A stretch of DNA of 64,000 nucleotides from an uncultured bacterium (lineage in GTDB: Bacteria > Bacteroidota > Ignavibacteria > Kapaibacteriales > UBA4661): positions 1 to 64,000 of the forward strand of contig CALCNX010000075.1 of assembly GCA_937899715.1 (NCBI GenBank), read 5' to 3'. The notes under the pieces are model-generated. The model was given only the letters and a program-made list of their open reading frames with translations, was not told the origin of the DNA and did not search any database. The translations under genes were made by a program, and so were the position numbers. Every line of letters starts with the position of its first letter. Within the stretch, counting starts at the first letter, position 1. This document shows, piece after piece, positions 53,593 to 62,800 of this stretch.

Positions 53593-54384
53593 ATGACTGA
53601 TGAACGTTTGGTTGTGATTGGTACGGGTATTCGGCTTGTGGGGCAGTTAACCGTGGAAAGTACTGCATGGATTAAGTGTGGCGAGCGCATTTTTCATATT
53701 GCCGACGACCCGCTTATTGTTGCCCTCTTGTCCAACATTAATCCTTCGGCAGAATTGTCAGCGCTTACTCATCTTTATGGTGAGAATAAATCCCGTGCGG
53801 AGACCTACGAAGCAATGGTGCAAACAATTATGGAAAGCGTTCGCAAGCCCGGATTGACGGTCTGTACGTTCTATGGTCATCCGGGCGTGATGGCGTACCC
53901 GGGGCATGAAGCTATCCGTCGCTCCCGACTGGAGGGCTTCAAAGCCCGAATGTTGCCTGCGGTGTCAGCAGAGGACTGTCTTTTTGCTGATTTGGGATTG
54001 GATCATGCCATGACAGGCTACCAAACCTACGAGGCTACTGATTTTCTCTGGAACGACCGTCGTTTAGACCTCTCAAGCCATCTTGTGCTCTGGCAGATAG
54101 GTGCTGTGGGTGATTTGACCTTTCACGAAGGAGAATACAATTTGTCGGCATTGCCTCTTCTTGTGGAAAAATTGCTTCGGTGGTACCCGCCTTCTCATGA
54201 AGTAACGGTGTATGAAGCGGCTGTGATGATAGATTGTGAGCCGCATATCCGCAAAGTCCCTCTTGGAGAGCTTCGAGCAAATGTCGTATCGGCTCGTTCT
54301 ACACTTTCAGTACCTCCGGCAGCAGCCGTGAAAGCTGACCGTAGTATGTATGAGCGCTATAAGGCATTATCTCACGGAGGGTAA
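53593..54384 (+). CDS. Putative borosin alpha-N-methyltransferase (SonM/OphMA family)
   Basis: 263 residues, tetrapyrrole-methylase (class III SAM methyltransferase) fold. It matches the borosin branch rather than precorrin or uroporphyrin methylases: an N-terminal VVIGTGIRLVGQLTVES loop, LYGENKSRAETY giving Tyr62, Arg68 and Tyr72 at the spacing of the catalytic Tyr66, Arg72 and Tyr76 of OphMA, then TFYGHPGVM (92-100), ARMLPAVSAEDCLFADLGLD (118-137) and YQTYEATDF (143-151). The predicted reaction is SAM-dependent methylation of backbone amides in the C-terminus of the peptide encoded just upstream. Unlike fungal OphMA the substrate is a separate protein, as in split bacterial borosins. No protease or exporter gene is adjacent; the next gene is a kinase 136 bases on. 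Confidence 0.85.
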   Translation: MTDERLVVIGTGIRLVGQLTVESTAWIKCGERIFHIADDPLIVALLSNINPSAELSALTHLYGENKSRAETYEAMVQTIMESVRKPGLTVCTFYGHPGVMAYPGHEAIRRSRLEGFKARMLPAVSAEDCLFADLGLDHAMTGYQTYEATDFLWNDRRLDLSSHLVLWQIGAVGDLTFHEGEYNLSALPLLVEKLLRWYPPSHEVTVYEAAVMIDCEPHIRKVPLGELRANVVSARSTLSVPPAAAVKADRSMYERYKALSHGG

Positions 54385-54520
54385 AGAAATTACTTTTCGC
54401 CCAACTATGTGAGTCTTCCTGTTCTAAAAAAGGTAGGACACTATAACAAAATCTTCTTTGCTATGCACTTTGAGGGAGAGAGTCTTCCTCAGCATTTCCA
54501 ATAAGAATTAAAGCGTTTGT

Positions 54521-56884
54521 ATGTTTTCTTCACAACGCTCTCCTTATACTACCTTCGCATTCTTTATCCTCTCCGGTTTGTTGTTGGTATTCTCATCACT
54601 GCCTTCTTTTGCTCATCTATTTTTCCCGTCCGATTCACGAGATTCTTCTGCCAATAGTATTATCACTCATGATTCTCTTGGTGTTATAGAATTTGGTATT
54701 GACGGGAAGCCCTCCACACGCCATGTTACTGCTAAAACACAATACTGGATAGACACTGCGCAAACCATGACGATTCAGCGCCTGATGCAATCGTCCAGCA
54801 ATACACGAAGTTTTCATAAAGCTGCTACATCCTCAATACTTTTGGGAAACGGGCATCGTGTAGTATGGATACAATTCGTAGTGCAGAGACTTCCTATGCA
54901 GGATGAATTGAAGCGACTCGCCGACAGTATCGGGAGTGATAGTATTAAAAATCAGGGTATCAGAGATAGTAGTGTGAGTGCTATAAATGTAGCTCAAGCA
55001 AGACTTGGCGAGGCTCTTCGCCCGTGGGTTCTACTCTTGGAGAATAGGTCTGCCGATAGTGTAGAGTTCTATATGACTCGTGGGGATTCAATTCTTTATT
55101 CAGATACAGTCGGCTATTCCGTGGCATATTCTCGTTGGCATATACCTGCAATGAAGATAGCTTTTCCGCTTCCTGTGGGTACTGGCGAGAGAATTGTATG
55201 CTACGTGCGTATGCGCATGAATGGAGTAATGTATTACGGAGTTTCTTTACAGCCCGAAAGGCAGTTTGCCGAAAGAACGTTCAACTTTAAGTTGCCACTT
55301 TTTTTATTTTATGGTGTTACGCTTTTCGCCGCTATCTTTAGTCTGCTCTCGTGGATTCTCACGCGCAGCAGATATTATGGGCTGTACGCATTTTATATCG
55401 TGTGTCTGGCGTTGAGCATCAGCATTGATGCAGGACATTTTTATCAGGTCTTCGAGGTTTCCATGCCTCATCTGAACAATCGGCTTTACATTCTCTCGTG
55501 GCTGGCAAGTATGGCAATGGGGGTGTTTTTCGTATGGGAATTTGTGCGGGAGCAGCATAGTATCGCCATACCAAAGATATGGGAGTGGCTGGCATACTTG
55601 TTTTGGGCGTGTTGTCTGGTGGCATTGGTCGCCGAATTTGTTGATATGCGAGGGGTCACGCTCAACGTTCTGTACTATTCATATTTAGCGCTGGCAGTGC
55701 CGACCACACTTGGCATGAGTTTTTCCGCATGGCGTGCCGGCTACCGTCCGGCGCTGTATGTGTTCGTGGCACGGGCAATCGTTGAGTTTGGGATTGCCGC
55801 AAATTCGCTTGCTGCACTGGGTGTGCTGTCCTATTCTTCCATTTGGATAAGCCAAATTTCACTTCTTGTTCCGGCAGTAGAAATGATGCTCATGGGGCTG
55901 GCGCTGGCAGACCGCATCACCGTTCTTCAGCGTCTAAAGCAAGAAGCGGAGCGCAGAGCACTTCAGGGCGAACTCTACCGCGTCCAAAATGAAGAGCTTT
56001 CGGCTGCGAATGAAGAAATCAGCCGCCAGCAAAGCGAAATCATGCAGCAAGCAATGGAACTACAAGAGATGAACACACAGGTAACGCTGCTTAATGATGA
56101 ATTGCAACAACAGAACGCTGAACTTGCCGAGGCGAACCGCGAAAAAAGCGAGATTCTGAACATTGTGGCGCACGACCTGAAAAACCCCATCGGCAGTGTG
56201 CGCGGCATGGCAGAGTTGATTGAAACAGGGTTCATCGGCGATACGGAAAAAACGGCAAGCGCAGCAAAGCAGATTATCGGCACATCCGAACGGATGCTGG
56301 ATTTGGTAAAGAAGCTCCTCGACATCAATATGCTGGAATCCGGCGCTTTTCAGATGGATTTTTATGCGTTCGATATTATTCCCCTTCTGGATATGCTGGT
56401 GGAACAGTACACCGCTCCTGCTGCCGCAAAGCAGATTGCGATTCGCTGTGAATATCAGATTTCTCGCGGTATCATTCTTGCCAATGAGCAAGCCGTTATG
56501 CAGATTCTGGACAATATCGTTTCTAATGCAGTGAAATACTCGCCACACGGGAAAAACATAGTTGTAAGGATAAAGGCTGCGGGCGAAACGGTGGAAGATG
56601 TAACAGAGAATGTTGTCCCTTCTCCTTCGTCATTTGTGCGCATCGAAGTACAGGACGAGGGACCCGGACTGAGCGAAGACGATAAAGCCAAGCTCTTCGG
56701 CAAATTTGTACGCCTTTCCGCGCAGCCTACGGGCGGCGAACATTCTACAGGGCTGGGACTTAGCATCGTCAAAAGAATGGTCGAGGCGATGAAAGGAGAG
56801 GTGTGGTGCGAATCTGAGCGAGGAGAAGGGGCAACGTTTATTGTACAATTACCAATTTCTGTGTCGGAAGCGTCATCTTCGTGA
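54521..56884 (+). CDS. 7TM-DISM sensor histidine kinase
   Basis: 787 residues. A signal peptide (about 8-31) precedes a large outer domain (about 35-250) of DISMED2-like beta character, with a loop rich in Ser/Asp (DSIGSDSIKNQGIRDSSV). Seven membrane helices follow (about 257-468; LFLFYGVTLFAAIFSLLSWI onward), then a long coiled coil with ELSAANEEISRQQSEI. The H-box is AHDLKNP (His551), and the HATPase has NAVKYSPHGKN, an insert rich in Val/Glu (GETVEDVTENVVPSPSS), DEGPG, LFGKFVRLSAQPTGGEHS and GLGLSIVKRM. Compared with the kinase at 36257 the outer domain is quite different, so the ligand should differ. It lies directly downstream of the methyltransferase gene on the same strand. Confidence 0.88.
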   Translation: MFSSQRSPYTTFAFFILSGLLLVFSSLPSFAHLFFPSDSRDSSANSIITHDSLGVIEFGIDGKPSTRHVTAKTQYWIDTAQTMTIQRLMQSSSNTRSFHKAATSSILLGNGHRVVWIQFVVQRLPMQDELKRLADSIGSDSIKNQGIRDSSVSAINVAQARLGEALRPWVLLLENRSADSVEFYMTRGDSILYSDTVGYSVAYSRWHIPAMKIAFPLPVGTGERIVCYVRMRMNGVMYYGVSLQPERQFAERTFNFKLPLFLFYGVTLFAAIFSLLSWILTRSRYYGLYAFYIVCLALSISIDAGHFYQVFEVSMPHLNNRLYILSWLASMAMGVFFVWEFVREQHSIAIPKIWEWLAYLFWACCLVALVAEFVDMRGVTLNVLYYSYLALAVPTTLGMSFSAWRAGYRPALYVFVARAIVEFGIAANSLAALGVLSYSSIWISQISLLVPAVEMMLMGLALADRITVLQRLKQEAERRALQGELYRVQNEELSAANEEISRQQSEIMQQAMELQEMNTQVTLLNDELQQQNAELAEANREKSEILNIVAHDLKNPIGSVRGMAELIETGFIGDTEKTASAAKQIIGTSERMLDLVKKLLDINMLESGAFQMDFYAFDIIPLLDMLVEQYTAPAAAKQIAIRCEYQISRGIILANEQAVMQILDNIVSNAVKYSPHGKNIVVRIKAAGETVEDVTENVVPSPSSFVRIEVQDEGPGLSEDDKAKLFGKFVRLSAQPTGGEHSTGLGLSIVKRMVEAMKGEVWCESERGEGATFIVQLPISVSEASSS

Positions 56885-56920
56885 AATATCGTTAGGGCTT
56901 GGCGGCGTTCATCGAAGGGT

Positions 56921-56988
56921 GGAGTGCGGAATTTATTCCGCAACAAAATAAGATAGAATCTTGGTAGGCGGAATAAATTCCGCACTCC
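56921..56988. repeat. Short inverted repeat related to the 13.7-kb element
   Basis: Perfect 21-base arms at 56921-56941 and 56968-56988, beginning GGAGTGCGGAATTTATTCC, enclose a 26-base AT-rich loop. The first 13 bases of the arm equal those of the 23-base arms at 13761 and 13999, and the preceding GTTAGGGCTT also echoes that element. It looks like an internally deleted copy. It lies between the 7TM kinase and the dioxygenase gene. Confidence 0.75.
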
Positions 56989-57125
56989 CAATCTGTTTTT
57001 TTGCAAAAACCGTTGCTTTGTTTCAATGTCGACCCGATGTGTTTCTTAGAGATTCAATGTAACTTTTTCTTGCTGGCGTTGTTCTCTGTCCTTTCATGTT
57101 TTTTTTGCACTATTCACACCACACT

Positions 57126-58139
57126 ATGGAACGACGAGATGTATTAAAGGGGCTGGGAACGCTTGGACTTGGGGCAGTTCTTGGCGCAACAACGAATGAG
57201 GAAGCCTCTGCCGCCACACCACCGCCAATGGCAGGCTGCGTTCTGATTCCTCAAGAGACCGAAGGACCATATCCGCTCGACCTGAGTCGTAATGCCGCGA
57301 TGTTCCGTCAGAACATCACCGAGGGAAAAACCGGGCTTCCGCTCAATCTCAGGCTTACGATTCAAAATGTAAGCAATAATTGTGCTCCCATTGCGAATGC
57401 CCGTGTGGACATCTGGCAATGCGACAAAGACGGCGTATATTCCGGCTATAACCAACCGGGCGCAAACACCGTCGGGCAGACGTTTATGCGCGGTATCCAG
57501 ATGACTGACAGCGCGGGACAGGTGAACTTTGTGACGGTGTATCCGGGCTGGTATAGCGGTCGTATCACCCACATTCATTTCCAAGTGTTCGTTACATCAG
57601 TTCTTCGCGCCACATCGCAGATTGCTTTTCCCGATGCTATCAATAATGCTGTCTATCAAACGCCGCTCTATGTGGCAAAAGGGCAAAACCGTTCGGTGGC
57701 GAATAATGCTGCCGATATGGTCTTTAGCGATGGTTTCGAGTCACAGTTGGCAATGCTGACGGCGAACACAACCACAGGTGGTTATGATGCGGCGCTGACG
57801 GTCGGTATTCAAGCCCCAACAACGGGGGTTATGGATTTGGAGCCGGAAACGGGCGGACAGTTCCTGTTGCAACAAAACTATCCGAATCCTTTTAGCACCA
57901 CAACGACCTTTGTTTTTCAGCTGATGCAAGCAGCAAGCGTTGAATTTTCGCTCTACGACCTCACGGGCAGAAAACTTGCTACGCTTGTGGATAAGACGCT
58001 TTCGAGCGGTGAACATCGCATTGAATGGGACAAAACTATCGGCGGAATGGCGCTTGCTTCCGGCAATTATGTCTTTGAACTTGTGACCAAAAGCGCTGCC
58101 GGGCAATTCCGTCAAGCAAAAGTCTTGACCGTTCGATAA
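57126..58139 (+). CDS. Secreted intradiol ring-cleavage dioxygenase with T9SS sorting domain
   Basis: 337 residues from the ATG at 57126 (MERRDVLKGLGTLGLGAVLG), whose ERRDVLK plus hydrophobic stretch looks like a twin-arginine signal. An in-frame ATG at 57096 would add ten residues. The catalytic domain (about 36-225) is of the protocatechuate/catechol intradiol type: ETEGPYPLD, DIWQCDKDGVYSGY, FMRGIQMTD and VYPGWYSGRITHIHFQV. The likely non-haem Fe(III) ligands are Tyr105 (or Tyr108), Tyr143, His149 and His151. The last 100 residues are a T9SS type A sorting domain (NYPNPFSTTTTFVFQL ... GNYVFELVTKSAAGQ). It should open catechol-like rings outside the cell. Carrying a Tat-like signal together with a T9SS tail is unusual. 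Confidence 0.9.
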   Translation: MERRDVLKGLGTLGLGAVLGATTNEEASAATPPPMAGCVLIPQETEGPYPLDLSRNAAMFRQNITEGKTGLPLNLRLTIQNVSNNCAPIANARVDIWQCDKDGVYSGYNQPGANTVGQTFMRGIQMTDSAGQVNFVTVYPGWYSGRITHIHFQVFVTSVLRATSQIAFPDAINNAVYQTPLYVAKGQNRSVANNAADMVFSDGFESQLAMLTANTTTGGYDAALTVGIQAPTTGVMDLEPETGGQFLLQQNYPNPFSTTTTFVFQLMQAASVEFSLYDLTGRKLATLVDKTLSSGEHRIEWDKTIGGMALASGNYVFELVTKSAAGQFRQAKVLTVR

Positions 58140-58165
58140 AATATCATTCCTGAGAAGAAAAAAAG

Positions 58166-58202
58166 AAAAGCCCGCAAGAACGTTAGTTTCTTGCGGGCTT
58201 TT
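58166..58202. terminator. Bidirectional rho-independent terminator
   Basis: AAAAGCCCGCAAGAA (58166-58180), a loop, and TTCTTGCGGGCTTTT (58188-58202) form a perfect 15-bp stem with A-tract and T-tract flanks. It sits between the convergent dioxygenase and di-haem genes and can end both transcripts. Confidence 0.92.
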
Positions 58203-58223
58203 GCTGTTGGTCTGTGCTACGCT

Positions 58224-59660
58224 TTAGAGCGACCCAAGGAAAGCTAAGAGCGCATCGCGGTCAGCTTTGGGCAAGCGGCGAACGTAATCGCGTGATTGCT
58301 GTGACTCGCCGCCGTGCCAAAGAATTGCTTCCATCACATTGCGAGCGCGTCCGTCGTGCAGCAAGAAGGTGTGTTTATTCACTGTTGCTGTCAGACCAAG
58401 TCCCCAAAGCGGTGTGGTGCGCCATTCGCGTCCGTTTGCTAGGAAGTCAGGGCGGTTGTCGGCAAGACCTTCGCCCATGTCATGCACAAGCATATCGGTA
58501 TAGGGGAAAATATTTTGGTTCGAGACCTCCGGTACGCCTTGCAGTGTACCTGTCCGCATAGAGGGCGTATGGCAAGCGTTACATTTTGCGGCATCAAAGA
58601 CCACTTTGCCGCGTTGAACGGCGGGGTCGGTGATGTTTCGGCGAGCCGGAACGCCGAGTGTGCGAGTGTAGTGCAAAACAGCATCCAGTGTCTCGTCGCT
58701 GACCTCAGGTGCGTGTGCCGGAATCGCCTGAACTTGTCCGGCAGAACTTTCGTTCGGGAAGAGCGATGAGGTTACGCCCATGTCGCCATTGAAGGCAGCC
58801 GCATTTTGTTGAGCGAGCGAAGGCTGATTTGCTTTCCAACCAAAGCGCCCAAGAGCGACTTTTTGCGACTTCACATCCCAGACGTAGTTTGCTTTGCCGG
58901 AAATTCCGTCGTTGTTGCGGTCGTTCGGGTCGGCGGCAGCAAGGATTGTTTGTTCGTCAATGGCTTCCAAAAGACCCAAGCCAAAGACAGGCGAAGCAAT
59001 GCGCGGCGAAACCTGTACTCCGCCCGGAAGCGGGATATAGGTGTTTTGAATGTTGTAGCGCGGAGAACGAAGCGAATAAGCGGTTCCGTCAGTAAAGGAA
59101 CCGGGAACCTCAGTATAAGCGATGGTAAATTTACCCTCCGGTCGTACGCCTGCTACTGCTTGGTCTTGGAGCTGTCCGCCAAAGCCCGCTACAGGATTAA
59201 GTTCGCCGTGTTCGTTTGCTCCCATAGTGCTAAGGCGCAAGAGCAAAGCGTTCATTTCTCCATTTGCCATTTCCGGTTTTCCACGTCCATCGCCTACATG
59301 GCAGCTTTCGCAAGCTACATTATGGAAAATCGGACCCAAGCCGCCCGGATGTCCGGCAGACGCGCGTGCTGCAAACTCGGCTGCAAATGCCTCATCACCT
59401 GCATCATGTTTTGCCAGACTTGCACCCATGACGTTTGGTGCTGCTTGCCCGAAGGCTGTTTCATCGGTCAAAAAAACGGTTGTTGCTCCGCCCGAAAGAC
59501 GTTCATCCGCGCCGCGTGGTTGTTGGCGAGGAGGAGCCGCAGGGTCGTCAACGGCGGTTTGGACAGGGGTGATGTCTTCTGTATTGGAGCACCCAGTCAT
59601 TCCAAGTGCTGCCAGACCGGTGATTGCGCAAAGAAATGCTGCGCTTACAAATGCTCTCAT
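58224..59660 (-). CDS. Di-haem oxidoreductase (DUF1111 family) lipoprotein
   Basis: 478 residues from the ATG at 59658-59660, which has a GGAG ribosome site 7 bases ahead. A longer frame to 59768 adds an unlikely leader. A lipoprotein signal with GMTGC (Cys24) and a Pro/Gln-rich linker lead to two c-type haem sites: CESCH (117-121) and CNACH (360-364). The surrounding motifs (GLGPIFHNVACESCHVGDGRG, PLWGLGLT, HTFLLHDGRARNVMEAILWHGGE) are those of the di-haem thiol oxidoreductase-like family related to cytochrome c peroxidase and MauG. It is probably attached to a membrane in the periplasm or outside, passing electrons or acting on peroxide or protein substrates. The convergent dioxygenase is a possible functional neighbour but is not in the same transcript. 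Confidence 0.9.
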   Translation of the reverse strand: MRAFVSAAFLCAITGLAALGMTGCSNTEDITPVQTAVDDPAAPPRQQPRGADERLSGGATTVFLTDETAFGQAAPNVMGASLAKHDAGDEAFAAEFAARASAGHPGGLGPIFHNVACESCHVGDGRGKPEMANGEMNALLLRLSTMGANEHGELNPVAGFGGQLQDQAVAGVRPEGKFTIAYTEVPGSFTDGTAYSLRSPRYNIQNTYIPLPGGVQVSPRIASPVFGLGLLEAIDEQTILAAADPNDRNNDGISGKANYVWDVKSQKVALGRFGWKANQPSLAQQNAAAFNGDMGVTSSLFPNESSAGQVQAIPAHAPEVSDETLDAVLHYTRTLGVPARRNITDPAVQRGKVVFDAAKCNACHTPSMRTGTLQGVPEVSNQNIFPYTDMLVHDMGEGLADNRPDFLANGREWRTTPLWGLGLTATVNKHTFLLHDGRARNVMEAILWHGGESQQSRDYVRRLPKADRDALLAFLGSL

Positions 59661-59811
59661 AACGATTCTCCAAAAAATGGTAGATAAAAAAACTTTTTGT
59701 GTTGTTGCTGTTGATGGTGGTGTTTTTCCTGTGGCGTTTCCCCGCAGGTAACTGATACAAAAATGCACAATCGGTACTCGTCAAACATCTAGCCGATGGT
59801 CAGTATCTTCT

Positions 59812-62800
59812 ATGCCCAAAAGTCATGGTCAAAAATTTGTCAGTACACAGAATCAAATAGAACTTTTTTCGTATTCCTCCGTACACGGGGAAGAACGGCT
59901 CAACTTCCATCACCGTCGTCTTCCCGCTATGTGCTTTCTCTACATCTTGCCCTGCACGAAGACAATCACCTACCGAAGCGCAATTTTCGGTATAGCTTCC
60001 CTGTACCTTCTATGCTCTTTTCAAGCCGTTCCCGCTTCTGCCCGTCATCAGAATACCACTACAAAAGCCGCCTCGCAACGGCATCTCGCACGGCATCCCG
60101 TTTCCGCCTCGTCACGCCCCGAATTGTGGTTTGAACATCTTAGCCTTGCCGAAGGTCTTTCTCAAAGCAGCGTTTATGCGATATTGCAGGACAAGCACGG
60201 CTTCCTGTGGATTGGCACGGAAGATGGTTTGAATCGCTACGATGGTTATCGCTTCACGCATTACCGTCACGACCCAACGAATCCGCGCTCGTTGTCGGCA
60301 AATCTTGTGCGGGTCTTGTATGAAGACCGCGACGGTACATTATGGGTTGGGACGGAAAATGGTGGTCTGAATGCCTACGACCGCAAAACAGAAAGTTTCA
60401 CTCGCTACCAATCTGCTTTCAACGATGATAGAAATGCCCCTCGGAAAACTGATGCCGAGAGCGAAGGGCTGGGCAGTAATTTCCTGCGAGGCATTTGTGA
60501 AGACGCGGAGGGAACGCTGTGGATAGCCACTACAAACGGGCTGAACACATTTAATAAGCGTACCGGCAAATGGGGACGAATGTGCTATAGTCCGAACAAT
60601 CCTGCGGGTGCAGGAAGTCTGAGCCACAACCACCTAAACTCGCTGTTGCTTGACCGCGATGGTATGATATGGGTGGGAACATGGGGCAAAGGAGTAAATC
60701 GAATTAATCCCAAGACAGGAGCAATTACACGCTTTGACAATAAATCACAGACCAACGCACTCATCAATGATTTTATCACTGCGCTTTTTCAAGACAGTGA
60801 TGGTGATATCTGGGTAGGTACTGCCGATGGTGTCAGTCTTTTGAATCTTGCATCGGGAAAGAGTACTCATTTTGCCAACAGCCCTGAAAAACCGAGTGTT
60901 TTAGGCGGGAATATGATTCGTTCTTTTTGGCAAGACGGAGGCGGAACATTCTGGATTGCTTCCGAGCAAGGCGGTGTAACGCTTTTGGACAAAAAGACGG
61001 GACATACGGAAAATTATCGTCACGAACCGACCAATGCAGCGAGCCTGAGCAATGATAATATTCGGTGCATTTTTCGTGATAAGCAAGGTGCACTCTGGCT
61101 TGGCGCAATGGGTGGCGGGCTTAATAAATTTGACCCTTTCGCACGGAAGTTTGTATCCTATCGCCAAGAAACCAACAACCCATTCAGCCTCAACAATAAC
61201 GTTGTTCGGGCAATTCTGGAAGATGAGTGCGGCACGGTGTGGGTGGGAACGGAAGGCGGCGGACTAAGCAAATTCGACCCTTTCACGAAGAAATTTACAG
61301 CATACCGCCATCAGCCCGGCAATGAGCGGAGCATCAGTCACGATATTGTGCGCGGCATTGTGAATGATAAAAAACGGGGCGTTCTCTGGGTAGCAACAGC
61401 CGGTGGCGGGCTGAATCGTTTCGACCCTAAACGTGGTACATTTACAGCGTATCGAGCGAACTCGAACAAAGCGTATTCAATTTCCAGTGACGTTGTCCGA
61501 CCGCTCTTGCTCAATGATGATGGCACACTCTGGGTTGGGACTGAGGGCGGGCTGAATCACTTCGACCCCGCAAACGAGCGCTTTACAGCATACCATTCTG
61601 ACCCCAATAATGACCGTAGCCTCAGCTTTGAGTCGGTCTTGACGCTGTACAAAGACCGTTCGGGAACGCTGTGGGTGGGGACGTTACAGGGGTTGAATAA
61701 GTTCGATCCCGCAAGTGGCACATTTACGCAGTTTACGCACAACATGAACGATGCACACGCCCTCCAAAGTGGTAATATCCGCTCCATGATTGAGGACAAC
61801 AAAGGGCGCTTCTGGGTGGGAACGTGGGGTGGGGGCTTACATCTTTTTGACCGCACAACGGGTCGTTGTGAAGGTTTTCGGGAAAAGGATGGACTGCCAA
61901 ACGATGCGGTGTATGGGATTTTGCAAGATAGCGCAGGCAACCTTTGGCTCACAACCAATAATGGTCTTGCCCGCTTTAATCCTGATGAGCGGACGTTCCG
62001 TACCTACGATGCCGATGATGGTTTGCAAAGTAATGAGTTCAATAGTGGAGCATATCATGCGGGCGAAAGTGGGCGCTTCTATGTGGGCGGTGTGAACGGA
62101 CTGAGTATGTTTACGCCGGAGCGTATCGCCGACAATACCACGCCGCCTCCGGTAGTAATAACGGGGTTCAAAAAATTCAACAAACCCGTGCAGCTTTGGC
62201 AAGACCTCACTGCTGAGCCTGAAATTGCGATTCCTTACGATGACAATTTCTTTACTATTGAGTTCGCTGCACTCAATTTTACCAGTGCTAGAAAAAATCA
62301 CTATCTCTACAAATTAGATGGCTTCGACAAACGCTGGATAGATGCAGGAACAAGCCGTGAAGCTGCTTATACGAACCTTGACCCTGGAGTATATACATTT
62401 CGCATAAAAGCCTGCAACAATGACGGTCACTGGAACGAGCGCGGCGCACGATTGCACATCAGAATTTTGCCGCCGTGGTGGATGACAATTTGGTTTCGGG
62501 CGGGTATCGTATTGGGGTTTGTCGGCACAGGCGGAGCGTGGTTCTGGGCACGGTGGCGACGTGTGCATTATCAAAAGCGAGAACTGGAAAGGCTTGTGGG
62601 AGAACGTACCGAGCAGTTGCAGGAAAGTAACATTGAGCTGTCGCAAGCAAATGAGGAAATTCAACAGCATATCCAAACCGTAAGCGAGCAGGCGTGGGAA
62701 ATTGCGACGATGAACACGCAATTAAACGCCCGCAATCAAGAATTGGAGCGGCTGAACACCGAAAAGAACGAGTTTTTGGGTATCGCCGCGCACGACCTCA

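Noticed and set aside
53593..54384. Reading the methyltransferase as a precorrin or uroporphyrinogen methylase
   Set aside because: The fold is the same, but YGENKSRAETY, FYGHPGV, SAEDCLFADL and YEAT belong to the borosin branch, and no cobalamin or sirohaem gene is nearby.
58806..59687. Long plus-strand open frame opposite the di-haem gene
   Set aside because: The minus strand encodes two CxxCH sites and a full DUF1111 protein; the opposite frame has no protein-like pattern.
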